In this document: piece by piece, positions 17,285-26,940 of the stretch
Layout of the letters: each line of letters opens with the position of its first letter
How positions within the stretch are numbered: position 1 is the first letter of the stretch
Assembly (NCBI GenBank): GCA_028279985.1
Contig: JANQMR010000011.1
Coordinates: forward strand, 1-64,000
Length of the DNA stretch: 64,000 nucleotides
Reading direction: 5' to 3'
Source of the DNA: Woeseiaceae bacterium
GTDB taxonomy: Bacteria; Pseudomonadota; Gammaproteobacteria; Steroidobacterales; Woeseiaceae
Made by a program: the position numbers and the translations under genes
The notes under the pieces: generated by a model
Database searches by the model: none
The model's input: the letters and a program-made list of their open reading frames with translations, nothing else
What the model was told of the DNA's origin: nothing

Positions 17285-17308
17285 GTTCGATTCCCGTCAC
17301 CCGCTCCA
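17285..17308 (+). other. tRNA-Gly 3'-end remnant (candidate attachment site)
   Basis: The 24 bases match the T-loop, T-stem 3' strand and acceptor end of a tRNA-Gly, ending CACCCGCTCCA, with differences from the intact tRNA-Gly at 27818 only at two positions (GTCA versus ATCG). The acceptor half would pair with GCGGGTG, a form I recall for alphaproteobacterial tRNA-Gly. The preceding 50 bases do not fold as a tRNA: the T-stem 5' strand fails to pair. It lies 50 bases outside the kinase gene stop and marks the left edge of the atypical segment. Confidence 0.65.
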
Positions 17309-17357
17309 GGACAAATGGAAGGCGTGTCGAACTATCGAAGCGCCGCCGTTTTTTGCT

Positions 17358-19160
17358 TCATCGCTCGGAGAGGGGCCCATTCCTCCTTCGTGCGATTGCA
17401 TTAGACGCGGCACGCCGGAAGGCGGGAATTGAGAGAGGCTTTGTCAAGACGCCGTCCATACCGGCTGCATGGCAGCGTTCATGATCTTCCGCATGTGCGC
17501 TCGCGCTGAGCGCTATGATTGGCGTTTGCTCATCGTGCGTGCGGTGCATTTCGGCAAAATCGACGCCGGATGCGTCGGGCAGAAATATGTCGGTGACGAT
17601 CACGTCGTATTTTCGTTTTTGTATTGCCGCCGTTGCCGACGCCGCATCGCCGACATCGGTTACGACAAGACCTTCATCTTCAAGTTGCTCCTTGAGCATG
17701 AGTCTGTTGAATGCGTGATCTTCGATGAGAAGCAAGGACAGACCTTCCAATGAGATGCGTTCCGCCGGGGCGGCGGCGTTGTCTGCCCGGTTCGCTGTTT
17801 TCAACGGAACTTCGATCCAGAACAGCGAGCCGGCGTCGGGTGCGCTTTTCACGCCGATCTCACCGTCAAGCGTTTCGATGATCCGCTTACAGACGGCAAG
17901 CCCCAGCCCGATGCCTGGGACTTTTCGATTCCGCGGCGTATTACGCGAGAACAGATCGAAAAGCTTATCCTGCCGGTTGGCGGGAATGCCGATGCCGGTG
18001 TCTTGAACCTCAACCCGCAAGCGCGTCGCTTCCGATTCGGGTGCAATGTCGAACCTGATGTCTATCCGGCCCTGTTCTGTGTATTTTACGGCATTGCCGA
18101 CCAAGTTCAGGAGGGCCTGACGTAGAAGCGTCGGGTCGCTGACGACAACAGGCGGGCATGACGGCGCAACATCGGCGGCGGCAACAAGGCTTTTCTTCTC
18201 GATATCGACGGACAGCATGCTGATGACGTCCCGTGCAAGGGCGCGCAAGTCCGTGTCGCCAAACAGGGGGATGAATTTACCCGAACTGTATCGGGCGTGA
18301 TCGAGTGCATTTTCAAAGAACAGCAATAGCGAATGCGACGTCGCTTCGATCGCCTCCAATTCGTTTTTGAAAGCGATTGCGTCGCGCCGGTTGCCGAGCG
18401 CTTTTGTCGTCGCGATCAGCGTTGTCAGCGGGGTTCTGAACTCATGGCTGATCATGGCCAGGAATTCTTCCCGAGCACGGGATGCCGCGCGCGCCCGGTC
18501 CCGTTCGTTCTTCAACTGGTCCCGCGCCTTGCGCAGCAGCGTCTCGGATGCGTTGTATCCATCGTTGGCGAGGAGCGCGAACACGAAGAGATAGCCGATG
18601 ATGAAGCCGTCGATGGCGCTGCGCGCATAGTTTTCATAGCCCGGAGGAACTGAGATAAGCGGCGTCGGTCGCCAAAACTGTGTCGTGATAAAGGCTGCGC
18701 CTGCGCCGATGCAGATAAGTCCGACAGAGCGAAAATCCCGCCAGCGAAAAAAGAGCAGCGATACGCTGGTGGTTACAACGATATAAAGCACGAGGCTGGC
18801 TTGCGGTCCGATCAGAAACCAGAAGATCATCGGCGAGAAAAAGGCGTAAAGACATACGGTGATGTAGGACTGTCCGTCCAGGGCGCCTTTTATCAGCGGT
18901 TTGATCAGTCCGGAAAAACCGAGGACGGCTTGAAACAGAAAGAAGGGTGCGAGAAACGGCTCCAGTACCAGGGCAAGCCCGATAGACGCCGTCAATACAA
19001 TCACCCCCGAGGTAACGGTGAACCGGTTGCCGGCCTGGATAAAAGTGTCGGGGTCGGAAACATAGCGTTCAAAAGCGCTTTGCAGCGTCTTGTATAGCAG
19101 CAGAATAGACTGGCGTTTGACAGCCGCGTCGCGATCCGCATCGGGCGTATGAAGTGTCAT
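17358..19160 (-). CDS. Hybrid sensor histidine kinase with receiver domain
   Basis: The 600-residue protein has about six membrane helices in residues 45-205 (e.g. GVIVLTASIGLALVL, SLVLYIVVTTSVSLLFF, IGYLFVFALLA) as a membrane-embedded sensor. A short coiled coil (ETLLRKARDQLKNERDRARA) leads to a HisKA motif MISHEFRTPL (His about 239). The ATPase has NLVGNAVKY, DTGIGIP and GIGLGLAVCK. A C-terminal receiver has LLIEDHAFNR and VIVTDIFLPDASG (Asp about 524). It would pass phosphate His to Asp and then to an HPt. I chose ATG 19160 (MTLHTPDADRD) since the longer start would overlap the HPt gene. It forms a minus-strand operon with the HPt gene, divergent from the autotransporter. Confidence 0.92.
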   Translation of the reverse strand: MTLHTPDADRDAAVKRQSILLLYKTLQSAFERYVSDPDTFIQAGNRFTVTSGVIVLTASIGLALVLEPFLAPFFLFQAVLGFSGLIKPLIKGALDGQSYITVCLYAFFSPMIFWFLIGPQASLVLYIVVTTSVSLLFFRWRDFRSVGLICIGAGAAFITTQFWRPTPLISVPPGYENYARSAIDGFIIGYLFVFALLANDGYNASETLLRKARDQLKNERDRARAASRAREEFLAMISHEFRTPLTTLIATTKALGNRRDAIAFKNELEAIEATSHSLLLFFENALDHARYSSGKFIPLFGDTDLRALARDVISMLSVDIEKKSLVAAADVAPSCPPVVVSDPTLLRQALLNLVGNAVKYTEQGRIDIRFDIAPESEATRLRVEVQDTGIGIPANRQDKLFDLFSRNTPRNRKVPGIGLGLAVCKRIIETLDGEIGVKSAPDAGSLFWIEVPLKTANRADNAAAPAERISLEGLSLLLIEDHAFNRLMLKEQLEDEGLVVTDVGDAASATAAIQKRKYDVIVTDIFLPDASGVDFAEMHRTHDEQTPIIALSASAHAEDHERCHAAGMDGVLTKPLSIPAFRRAASNAIARRRNGPLSER

Positions 19161-19188
19161 TGAGTTCAGGCGCGCTCCGAGAAGAGGT

Positions 19189-19476
19189 CTAGGAACGCAT
19201 TGTCGATCCTGTCGCCGCAGGCCTGAAAGCATCAAACTCCTTGCGAAGCTTGGCTATGCATTCTTGTGCATCGCCCCGCCGCCCATCCTCTATGGCATCG
19301 ACGACGTTTCGAACAGCCTGCGCCAAGGCCGAAGCGCCGATTATCAGCACCGCACCTCTGATGCTGTGAAGGGCGTTCAGCACCTCAGCTTCATCACCTT
19401 TTTGCAAGCGCTGCTCGACTGTTTCAATGAGCGTAGTGTTGACGTCATAGAAAAGACGGTTCTGTTGGTCGTTCAT
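19189..19476 (-). CDS. HPt-domain phosphotransfer protein
   Basis: The small protein (95 residues from ATG 19476, MNDQQNRLFYDVN) contains the HPt motif ALHSIRGAVLIIGASAL, where the His (about residue 37) is the phosphoacceptor and HSIRG matches H-x-L-K/R-G. The rest is a four-helix pattern (VEQRLQKGDEAEVLNAL, AVRNVVDAIEDGRRGDA). It lies 28 bases upstream of the hybrid kinase on the same strand and would relay phosphate from the kinase receiver to a response regulator, most simply the LuxR-type regulator at 26941. The frame is open to 19614, but the upstream residues look non-coding and no ribosome site decides the start. Confidence 0.85.
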   Translation of the reverse strand: MNDQQNRLFYDVNTTLIETVEQRLQKGDEAEVLNALHSIRGAVLIIGASALAQAVRNVVDAIEDGRRGDAQECIAKLRKEFDAFRPAATGSTMRS

Positions 19477-19786
19477 GGCGTGTGAGTTTATACGAGTAGT
19501 TTTGTTGCACATAGTTTTGATCCCGCCCGCAAAAACCACACCGGTATCATGAAATACCCATGTGCGTTTGTACATATCAAATTCTACGCGAGAATCTAGT
19601 CCATAACGGATCAAAATATCGGGCGGTACGGCACCTTAGTTTCCAAGGTGTCCGGCAGATCTTACCCAGCATTCAATCCGTTACGGACCGAATAAGCGTG
19701 CATGGAGCACGCAACACACATGATTAACAATAATAGTCTCTCCTCTTCGGAAACCATGTCCCCAAATACTCTTGAGGTTTACTTAG
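19477..19786. promoter_or_regulatory. Divergent control region between HPt and autotransporter genes
   Basis: The 310-base AT-rich gap carries two dyads: CACCTT-N7-AAGGTG (19632-19637 and 19645-19650) and the palindrome TCCGTTACGGA at 19677-19687, with a related TAACGGATC near 19602-19610. A GAGG lies about 10 bases before the autotransporter ATG. These dyads are candidate sites for the response regulator or MarR-like protein of this segment; that assignment is inference. Confidence 0.45.
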
Positions 19787-22700
19787 ATGAGAGAGACGCG
19801 GATACGAAGACACTCAAAGGTTAACCATTCAATCGCGTTCTCCCGGCTAAGAAGTACGGCCCTGTCAATGGGCGCGGTGTCGCTTCTGTCGATGGCGGCG
19901 ACACCCGCTACGGCGCAATGCGTGGTCAACGGCACCCCGGCCGCTTCCGGAACGGCCGGCGCCGACACCGTCCTTTGCGACGCGGCCAACTCGCCGGCCA
20001 CAACGCTCAACACACTTGACGGAAACGATGAGCTAACGATCGACGGCGCGGTCACCTCGTCCGAGATTGACCTCGGACTTGGCGATGACACCCTCACGTT
20101 CCGGTCGGGCACCACCAACGCCATCATTAGAATGAACGCCGGCAACGATACGGTGATCATTTATGACGACGCCAATTTCCTTGGCGGCATCAATCCCGGA
20201 ACGGAAGACACCACATTGATCTTTCGTACGGCGGTTGCGCAGACCCTGGATGGGAACTTCCTCACAAACTTCGATCGGCTGATCAAGGAGGACGCCGGCA
20301 CCCTGACAAACACTGGAATCTTCCCATTGCTTTACACTAATGGCGTCTCACTCAACGGTGGTGTGTTGCGTGTGAGTTATTACATTGGCGGGCCGAACCT
20401 TGACATGGCCGATGACACGACCCTGATCGTTGACGGCGGTTTCGGTTCAACCAGCCCAGGCGGCACGACGATGTTAACCGGTTCGTCGGGGGTCAACAAC
20501 ATCACGGTCACTGACGCTAACACGTTTCCTTTCCAGAACGGTCTGTATGCAACCGGCGACCTGGGGGACGGCGCCGATCTTCTGACCACTGCCGGTATCG
20601 TTAACACAGGCGCGGGTGTCCTGTCGCTGGGTCTTGGCGATGACGTCTTCACCGTCAATGGTGGTGCAGATGTCACAGGCGTCATCGGTGGCGGCGATGG
20701 CGATGATCAGGTGAACGCCGATATCGCCGCGGCGGCTACGGGAACCGTGGATCGGGTGACCGACTTCGAGACGCTGACCAAGACCGGCGCCGGTACGCTT
20801 GTCGTCGAAGGGGCCGGCGCGTCGAACATCGGCACGGTGAACATCAATGCTGGTATGCTCAACGTGGCCGCTGGCGGGTCGATCATCGATGTGGGGACGG
20901 CAACCGTCGCCTCTGGCGCGACGATCGATCTGGCGGGAGCGTTCTCTTTCACAACAGGGACCGACACGTTCGACGTTTCGGGCGCGCTCACAGGCGCAGG
21001 CGCGTTCGACCTGCTCGACGGAGATGACACGCTCACCTTAGGCGACGGCGCCGATTTGAGCGGCCTGACCAGCGCGATCGACGGCGGCGCAGGAAACGAT
21101 CAACTCAACGCCGACATCTCGACGTCGGCGATCTTTGGCGCCGCCGCCGGATTCGAAACCCTGACCAAAACCGGCGCGGGCGTGTTGAATGTCGTCGGTC
21201 CGGCCGGATCGAGCTTCGATGTAGTCAATGTCAATGCCGGCACGCTGGACATAGACGCCGCAAGCTCTATCACGAATGTCAACGTGGCGACCGTGCTTGG
21301 GGGCGCGACACTCAACGCGGACGGCGCTTTCGGTTTCACGACCGGCGCCGACACACTGACTGTGATCGGAACGATTTCCGGAGCCTCGGCAATCGATCTC
21401 GGCGCAGGCGACGACACCTTCACGTTCCAGGAGGGCGCCGTCACCAGCGCGCCCGTGGACGGCGGCGCGGGCACCGATACGCTTAACGCAAACATCCTGA
21501 CGACGGGCGCGCTTGCTCAGGCGACGAATTTCGAAACCCTGACCAAGACAGGCGCCGGCACGCTCAACATCGCCGGAGCCGCCGTTTCGGATTTCTCGAC
21601 CGTGAACGTCAATGAAGGAACGCTCGACCTCGCCGCCGCGGGCTCGATTACGACCGTGAACGCGGCGACGGTCGCGTCCGGCGCTACGCTCGATGCCGAC
21701 GGCGCCTTCGGCTTTACGACGGGTACGGACACGTTCGATGTCGCCGGCGTCGTTACGGGCGCGGGAACGTTCGACATGCTGGGCGGGGACGATACGCTCA
21801 CCCTGCGGGACGGCGCGGACCTTTCCGGCCTGACCGACGCGATCGACGGCAATCTGGGCTCCGACACCGTCCTTGTCGACAACGCCGCCGCCCTCGCTTT
21901 CAACGGATCGCAGGTGGCGAATTTCGAAACCCTGCAAAAAGACAACACCGGCGTGCTGACGCTCGCCGGCGCACAAAGCTATTCTGTCGCGACCGCGCTC
22001 AACGGTGGAACGCTTGATGTGAGCGGTACGCTGGAAACCCCCACCGTGACCATGGCGGACGGCACAACGCTCAGTGTCGATGGAACCGCGCAGGCGAACG
22101 GCTCGGCGCAGGCCGTGATCAACGGCTCGACCGGCGTTAACACGGTCACTGTCAACTCTGGCGCAACGCTGCTCGCAACAGCGGACCTAGGCGACGGCGC
22201 GGACAGGCTCACCGTATCGGGAACGCTCAACGCCGGAGGCGGGGTATTCGCCCTGGGCGCGGGCAACGACACCTTCACCATCAATGACGGGACAACGGTC
22301 ATCGGCACTGTGGACGGCGGCACCGGCTCGGATGTTTTCAATCCCAACATCAATACGGCCGCGACGCTTGGCACGGTGCAGGGTTTTGAAACGCTGACCA
22401 AGACCGGCGGCGGCGTTCTCAATCTGACCGGCCCCGGCGCATCCTCATTCAACACCGTCAATGTCAACGGAGGAACGGTCGACGTGGCTGCCGCGGGTTC
22501 GATTACCGGTGTCAACGCGGCGACGGTGGCGGCCGGCGCGACGCTCGACGTCGACGGTACTTTCGACTTCACGGCCGGCGCCAATACGTTCGATATCGCC
22601 GGCGCGGTTACGGGCGCGAGCGGTTTCGACATGCTCAATGGCGACGACACGCTGACGCTTCGCGACGGCGCGAATTTGAGCGGCCTTGCCGCGAGCATCG

Positions 22701-25700
22701 ACGGCAATCTGGGCTCCGACACCGTCCTTGTCGACAACGCCGCCGCCTTCACTTTCGACGGATCGCAGGTGACAAATTTCGAAACCCTGCAGAAAGACAA
22801 TACGGGCGCGCTGACGCTCGCCGGCGCACAAAGTTATTCCGTCGCGACGGCGCTCAACGGTGGAACGCTTGATGTAGACGGTACGCTGGAAACCCCCATC
22901 GTGACCATGGCGGATGGAACAACGCTCAATGTCGATGGAACCGCGCAGGCGAGCGGCTCGGCGCAGGCCGCGATCACCGGCTCCACCGGCATTAATACGG
23001 TCGCTGTCAACTCTGGTGCAACACTGCTCGCAACAGCGAATCTAGGCGACGGCGCGGACGTGCTCACCGTGTCGGGAGCGCTTGACGCCGGCGGCGGGGT
23101 ATTCGCCCTGGGCGCGGGCAACGACACTTTCACCATCGATGACGGCGCGACCGTCAACGGCACTGTCGACGGCGGCGCCGGCGCCGACACCATCAACACG
23201 AATATCGCAAGCTCGGCGAATCTGGGCGCCAGCATCGGCTTTGAAACACTGACCAAGACCGGCGCGGGCGTATTGAATGTGGTCGGTCCCGCCGCATCGG
23301 TCTTCGATACAGTCAACGTCAACGGCGGCACGCTGGATATTGCAGGCGGCGGCGCCATCACGGATGTCAGCATGGCGACCGTGCTTGGGGGCGCGACGCT
23401 CGACGTCGACGGCGCTTTCGACTTCACGACCGGCGCCAATACGTTCGATATCGCCGGCACGGTTACGGGCACGAGCGGTTTCGACATGCTCGACGGCGAC
23501 GATACGCTGATCCTGCGCGAAGGTTCCGACATCTCCGGCGTCACAAGTCCGATCGACGGCGCCGCCGGAACCGATACCGTAGTCGTCGACAATGTTACCG
23601 AACAGACGTTCGACGACAGCAATATCGTCGATTTCGAGATTTTGCGGAAAGAGAACGTTGGTACGCTGACGCTGGAAGGCATGCTTTCGTTTTCTTCCGG
23701 GACGATTCTGAACGGCGGCCTTCTCGATGTCGAAGGCAGCTATGAGACGCCGACTGTCGCCATGGCGGACGGAACCGTTCTCGATGTGGGGGGAACCCTG
23801 CAAGCGGCTGCTTCGACGCAAGCTGTCTTTACCGGCTCGGCGGGCGCCAATACGATCAATGTCACTGGAACGTTGCTGGCATCGGGCGACTTGGGCGACG
23901 GTGCGGATGTGCTGGATGTTTTCGGCGCGTTGGATACCGGTGCGGACGGCCTGGCACTGGGTGGGGGTGACGATACCCTCACCATCCATGACGGCACTAC
24001 TATAACCGGCATTGTCGACGGCGGCGACGGGGCCGATACCTTTAACACCGATATCAATACCACAGCGGACATCGGTGCGGTGCAGGGCTTTGAAACGCTG
24101 ACCAAGACCGGCGCGGGCGTGTTGAACGTGACCGGCCCCGCCGCGTCGAGCTTCGATACGGTCAATGTCGAGGCGGGCACGCTCGACATCGCCGCGGCGG
24201 GCTCGATAACGAACGTGAGCGCGGCAACGGTCGTCGCGGACGCAACCTTCGATGCGGACGGCGGGTTTCTGTTTACGCCGGGATCGGACCTGTTCGATCT
24301 CGGGGGAACGCTTGCCGGCGCCGGCGATTTCGACATGCTGGAAGACGACGACGCGATGATCGTTCGCGCCGGCGCCGACATTAGCGGCTTTACCGGCACG
24401 ATTGACGGTGGCGACGGGACCGATCGGGTCGAATTTTATAATCTTGTCGGCGTTCTGCCGGATGCGTTTACGAGTTTCGAGGAAATCTACCTTCTCGACG
24501 ATACGGCTGCGGATGCGCACATGCCGGGTGACGATATGCGCACGCTCGATGCGATGCTGTTCGTGGGTACCGATTCCCGTTTCACCGCAGATGGAAACAG
24601 CCCCGGCGCCACCAACATCATGGGCGATTTCGTCAATCTCGGCGTCGTCGCCATGGCTGACGGCGGCGCCGACGATGTGATCAATGTCAGCGGCGACTAT
24701 GCAGGCGGCGGCATTCTCGAAATCGACGCGGCGCTCGATGCAACGGCAACCGCAGACCTTCTGGTGATCGAAGGCAACGTCGGCGCTGTGGCGACGACCC
24801 TGGAGGGAACGGTAGAGAGCCTGCCCACATTGCTTTCCGTCACCGACGTCGGCACGGGTACTGGCGTCGATACAGGGACGGGGCCGGGCGCGGGTATAGC
24901 CGTCGTCGATGTGTCGGCGACCGGCGGAACCGCCGAGGGGGACTTCGTGCTGGAAAACCCGCTCGTCGCCGGCAAGTACGCTTATGATCTCAATCTGGAA
25001 ACGGACGGTGTCTGGTATCTGCAAAGCGAGCGGCTCGAACAGGTCGCCGGATACAGCGCCGCATTACCGGACATGATCGGCCTCATGAACCACACCGTCG
25101 CCCTCGGCAGCGACAGCCGCACGGCCCGCGCGGGGCGGGCGGATTACTTCTATCGCGACTATCGCGACGCGGATACAGGTGACTGCGAGGCGACGGAGGC
25201 TTGGATGCGCGCTCGCGGCGGGCGCCTGCGTGAAACGCCAGAGGTCGGATCACGGCTGCGGCAACGCTATGGACAGCTAGACCTCGGGCTCGGACGGGCG
25301 TGGGAGGCGCGCGATTCGGGGTGCTTCAAGCTTGCGGCGCGGGGTATCCTCGGCCTTGCGGACAGCGAAGCCTATGACATTGACGAGGAAGCCGGGGCCG
25401 AACTCGATACACGCTATCACGGCGCCGGACTGTCCATGACACTGCAACGGGACAATGGTTTTTACATGGACTTTTCGGGCCAGGCGCTTCGTTTCGATAC
25501 GGATGTTTCCGTACGCGATGAAGGCGTGAAAGCAAGAATGGATGCATGGGGCGTTTCCGCCGCGGTGGAAACCGGCTTGCGAGTTGCGCTTTCCGATGTT
25601 CTCCATGTTACGCCCCGGGTCCAGTTCAACTGGAACGGCCTTTACGGCGACGATTTCACCGATGCGGACGGCGCGGAAATCTCGTTTGCGGACAACGAGC

Positions 25701-26017
25701 AGTTTTCCGTCACGACGGGGCTAATCGTAGAGCGAACAAGCGATGCAAACTGGGCCGGCGATGAGGCGAAGCTGGCGGTCTACGGCGTCTTCGATGTGCA
25801 GTACAACGCAGATCGCGATCTTTCCATCGTCTCCTCTGGCGAAGAGTTCGAGTATGTAGGTAACAAAATCTGGACGCGCGTCGGCGCCGGCGCGACGCTG
25901 GCGCTCAAAAGGAATGTCAGCATCTACGGCGAGTTTAGCGGCGCCGGCGCTCTGTCGGGCAGTATCCGTGAATCCTATGGCGTTGAAGGCAATCTCGGGT
26001 TCCGGGTGCGCTGGTAA
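19787..26017 (+). CDS. Giant repetitive type Va autotransporter (adhesin-like)
   Basis: The 2076-residue protein has a long signal peptide (RSTALSMGAVSLLSMAATPATAQ). A passenger of about 1700 residues holds strand-rich repeats: FETLTKTGAGxLNV six times and FETLQKDN-type three times, each followed by VNVNxGTLDIAAAGSI-like strands, plus acidic LGDGADxLTVSGTL and GDDTLTLRDGADLSGL loops. It should fold as a long beta-helix. The last 290 residues form an autotransporter beta-barrel (CFKLAARGILGLADSEAYD, GFYMDFSGQALRFDTDVSV, RVGAGATLALKRNVSIYGEF) ending GNLGFRVRW with a terminal aromatic. It is predicted to sit on the cell surface as an adhesin or biofilm factor. Three adjacent units have a DNA period of exactly 855 bp. 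It is divergent from the HPt-kinase operon. Confidence 0.92.
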   Translation: MRETRIRRHSKVNHSIAFSRLRSTALSMGAVSLLSMAATPATAQCVVNGTPAASGTAGADTVLCDAANSPATTLNTLDGNDELTIDGAVTSSEIDLGLGDDTLTFRSGTTNAIIRMNAGNDTVIIYDDANFLGGINPGTEDTTLIFRTAVAQTLDGNFLTNFDRLIKEDAGTLTNTGIFPLLYTNGVSLNGGVLRVSYYIGGPNLDMADDTTLIVDGGFGSTSPGGTTMLTGSSGVNNITVTDANTFPFQNGLYATGDLGDGADLLTTAGIVNTGAGVLSLGLGDDVFTVNGGADVTGVIGGGDGDDQVNADIAAAATGTVDRVTDFETLTKTGAGTLVVEGAGASNIGTVNINAGMLNVAAGGSIIDVGTATVASGATIDLAGAFSFTTGTDTFDVSGALTGAGAFDLLDGDDTLTLGDGADLSGLTSAIDGGAGNDQLNADISTSAIFGAAAGFETLTKTGAGVLNVVGPAGSSFDVVNVNAGTLDIDAASSITNVNVATVLGGATLNADGAFGFTTGADTLTVIGTISGASAIDLGAGDDTFTFQEGAVTSAPVDGGAGTDTLNANILTTGALAQATNFETLTKTGAGTLNIAGAAVSDFSTVNVNEGTLDLAAAGSITTVNAATVASGATLDADGAFGFTTGTDTFDVAGVVTGAGTFDMLGGDDTLTLRDGADLSGLTDAIDGNLGSDTVLVDNAAALAFNGSQVANFETLQKDNTGVLTLAGAQSYSVATALNGGTLDVSGTLETPTVTMADGTTLSVDGTAQANGSAQAVINGSTGVNTVTVNSGATLLATADLGDGADRLTVSGTLNAGGGVFALGAGNDTFTINDGTTVIGTVDGGTGSDVFNPNINTAATLGTVQGFETLTKTGGGVLNLTGPGASSFNTVNVNGGTVDVAAAGSITGVNAATVAAGATLDVDGTFDFTAGANTFDIAGAVTGASGFDMLNGDDTLTLRDGANLSGLAASIDGNLGSDTVLVDNAAAFTFDGSQVTNFETLQKDNTGALTLAGAQSYSVATALNGGTLDVDGTLETPIVTMADGTTLNVDGTAQASGSAQAAITGSTGINTVAVNSGATLLATANLGDGADVLTVSGALDAGGGVFALGAGNDTFTIDDGATVNGTVDGGAGADTINTNIASSANLGASIGFETLTKTGAGVLNVVGPAASVFDTVNVNGGTLDIAGGGAITDVSMATVLGGATLDVDGAFDFTTGANTFDIAGTVTGTSGFDMLDGDDTLILREGSDISGVTSPIDGAAGTDTVVVDNVTEQTFDDSNIVDFEILRKENVGTLTLEGMLSFSSGTILNGGLLDVEGSYETPTVAMADGTVLDVGGTLQAAASTQAVFTGSAGANTINVTGTLLASGDLGDGADVLDVFGALDTGADGLALGGGDDTLTIHDGTTITGIVDGGDGADTFNTDINTTADIGAVQGFETLTKTGAGVLNVTGPAASSFDTVNVEAGTLDIAAAGSITNVSAATVVADATFDADGGFLFTPGSDLFDLGGTLAGAGDFDMLEDDDAMIVRAGADISGFTGTIDGGDGTDRVEFYNLVGVLPDAFTSFEEIYLLDDTAADAHMPGDDMRTLDAMLFVGTDSRFTADGNSPGATNIMGDFVNLGVVAMADGGADDVINVSGDYAGGGILEIDAALDATATADLLVIEGNVGAVATTLEGTVESLPTLLSVTDVGTGTGVDTGTGPGAGIAVVDVSATGGTAEGDFVLENPLVAGKYAYDLNLETDGVWYLQSERLEQVAGYSAALPDMIGLMNHTVALGSDSRTARAGRADYFYRDYRDADTGDCEATEAWMRARGGRLRETPEVGSRLRQRYGQLDLGLGRAWEARDSGCFKLAARGILGLADSEAYDIDEEAGAELDTRYHGAGLSMTLQRDNGFYMDFSGQALRFDTDVSVRDEGVKARMDAWGVSAAVETGLRVALSDVLHVTPRVQFNWNGLYGDDFTDADGAEISFADNEQFSVTTGLIVERTSDANWAGDEAKLAVYGVFDVQYNADRDLSIVSSGEEFEYVGNKIWTRVGAGATLALKRNVSIYGEFSGAGALSGSIRESYGVEGNLGFRVRW
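21842..24406. repeat. 855-bp tandem repeats inside the autotransporter gene
   Basis: The same landmark (ATCGACGGC..) recurs at 21842, 22697 and 23552 with intervals of exactly 855 bases (285 codons), and a diverged copy follows at 24401 (849 bases). Units one and two are nearly identical for hundreds of bases (e.g. around 21930-22215 versus 22785-23070), while the third is more diverged. Such repeats favour copy-number change by recombination and will be hard to assemble from short reads. Confidence 0.85.
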
Positions 26018-26128
26018 GTAAACCGAGAATTGCGATTTCCTGCCGCCGGCGTGCGGCAAGGGAATAGAATAGAAAAGCCTGTTTGCCGAGAACTTCCGAT
26101 ATTGTTCGATGTTTGGGAGAAATCCCGA

Positions 26129-26599
26129 TCAGTCTGCCCTCGGATCGACGCATAGCGTGTGGGTGAGGATGTGCCGAACGTCTCTGAGGAAGGCGTTGAC
26201 CGTTTCGAGGCCTTTCGCGGTCAGCGTTACAATGACGCGCCGCGAGTCATGGGCGTCCTCTCGTTTGGCGGCCAATCCAAGATTGCAGATTACGTCAATC
26301 CGCCGAAGCGCTGTGGTCGGAGGCGCGTCTGTTGCGTCGCACAAGCCTGTAACTGTCAGGTTATATTTATCGACATGGCTGATATAGAGCTCGAAGATCA
26401 TTATCAGTGCGGAATCCTCGATTAAGTCCTCTGCGATGAGCGTTTTGCGGTGTTGCCTGATTTTCATGAAAGCATCGACAAGCCTGCGCGCATCATCTTC
26501 GAGCGGTGCAGTCGGTTCCGTACCGGACCCGCCTCCGTCATCAAAGGTACGGTCAAAGGCACGCGATCGCGCAGAAGGCGATTCCTTGGAGCCTGCCAT
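26129..26599 (-). CDS. MarR-like winged-helix regulator
   Basis: The 156-residue protein (from ATG 26599, MAGSKESPSARSR) has a C-terminal winged helix: LIMIFELYISHVDKYNLTVT, GLCDATDAPPTTALRRIDVI as recognition region, then GLAAKREDAHDSRRVIVTLT as the wing and TAKGLETVNAFL. This matches MarR-type architecture with an N-terminal Ser/Arg-rich arm. It follows the autotransporter convergently and lies inside the atypical segment, so it may control that locus. The frame is open to 26764 but the extra N-terminus looks non-coding; no clear ribosome site decides the start. Confidence 0.7.
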   Translation of the reverse strand: MAGSKESPSARSRAFDRTFDDGGGSGTEPTAPLEDDARRLVDAFMKIRQHRKTLIAEDLIEDSALIMIFELYISHVDKYNLTVTGLCDATDAPPTTALRRIDVICNLGLAAKREDAHDSRRVIVTLTAKGLETVNAFLRDVRHILTHTLCVDPRAD

Positions 26600-26940
26600 C
26601 TTATCTGCGCGTCGAATCCATGTGCATTGGAGTGAGCGCGTCCCTGGCGAAAGTCGATTGATCCATTTTGGAGGAATCAAGTATTCAGTATTGTTGCGAA
26701 CGCGATTATATATATGGACAACTTCTCCTAATGGACAACTTCTCGATCTTTCGTTGCGATTCACCTGACCGATTGAGCACCTGCAAATGCACTACCGGTC
26801 ATATTCTCGTTCGGCAGGTAGCTCACGCGATCTACGGGCCGCGTTGTTTCGTTCTGTTGGGCAAGATGCGGGTTTCAAATAAAGAATGACGCTGACTCAA
26901 GAGAGGCGTCGGCAATATTGGCGAGAATGTTAGTGAGCAT
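26600..26940. other. Intergenic region between divergent regulators
   Basis: This 341-base gap contains the direct repeat ATGGACAACTTCTC at 26714-26727 and 26731-26744 (17-base spacing) within AT-rich sequence, a plausible operator or promoter region for the MarR-like gene or the response regulator. Nothing else is recognisable. Confidence 0.4.

Noticed and set aside
17235-17308. A complete tRNA at the left segment edge
   Set aside because: A 74-base window pairs at six of seven acceptor positions, but the T-stem does not pair and there is no convincing anticodon arm. Only the 3' 24 bases are clearly tRNA-derived.
23042-25024. A 660-codon minus-strand gene inside the autotransporter locus
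   Set aside because: It mirrors the repetitive coding strand; the plus-strand frame has signal peptide, repeats and barrel.
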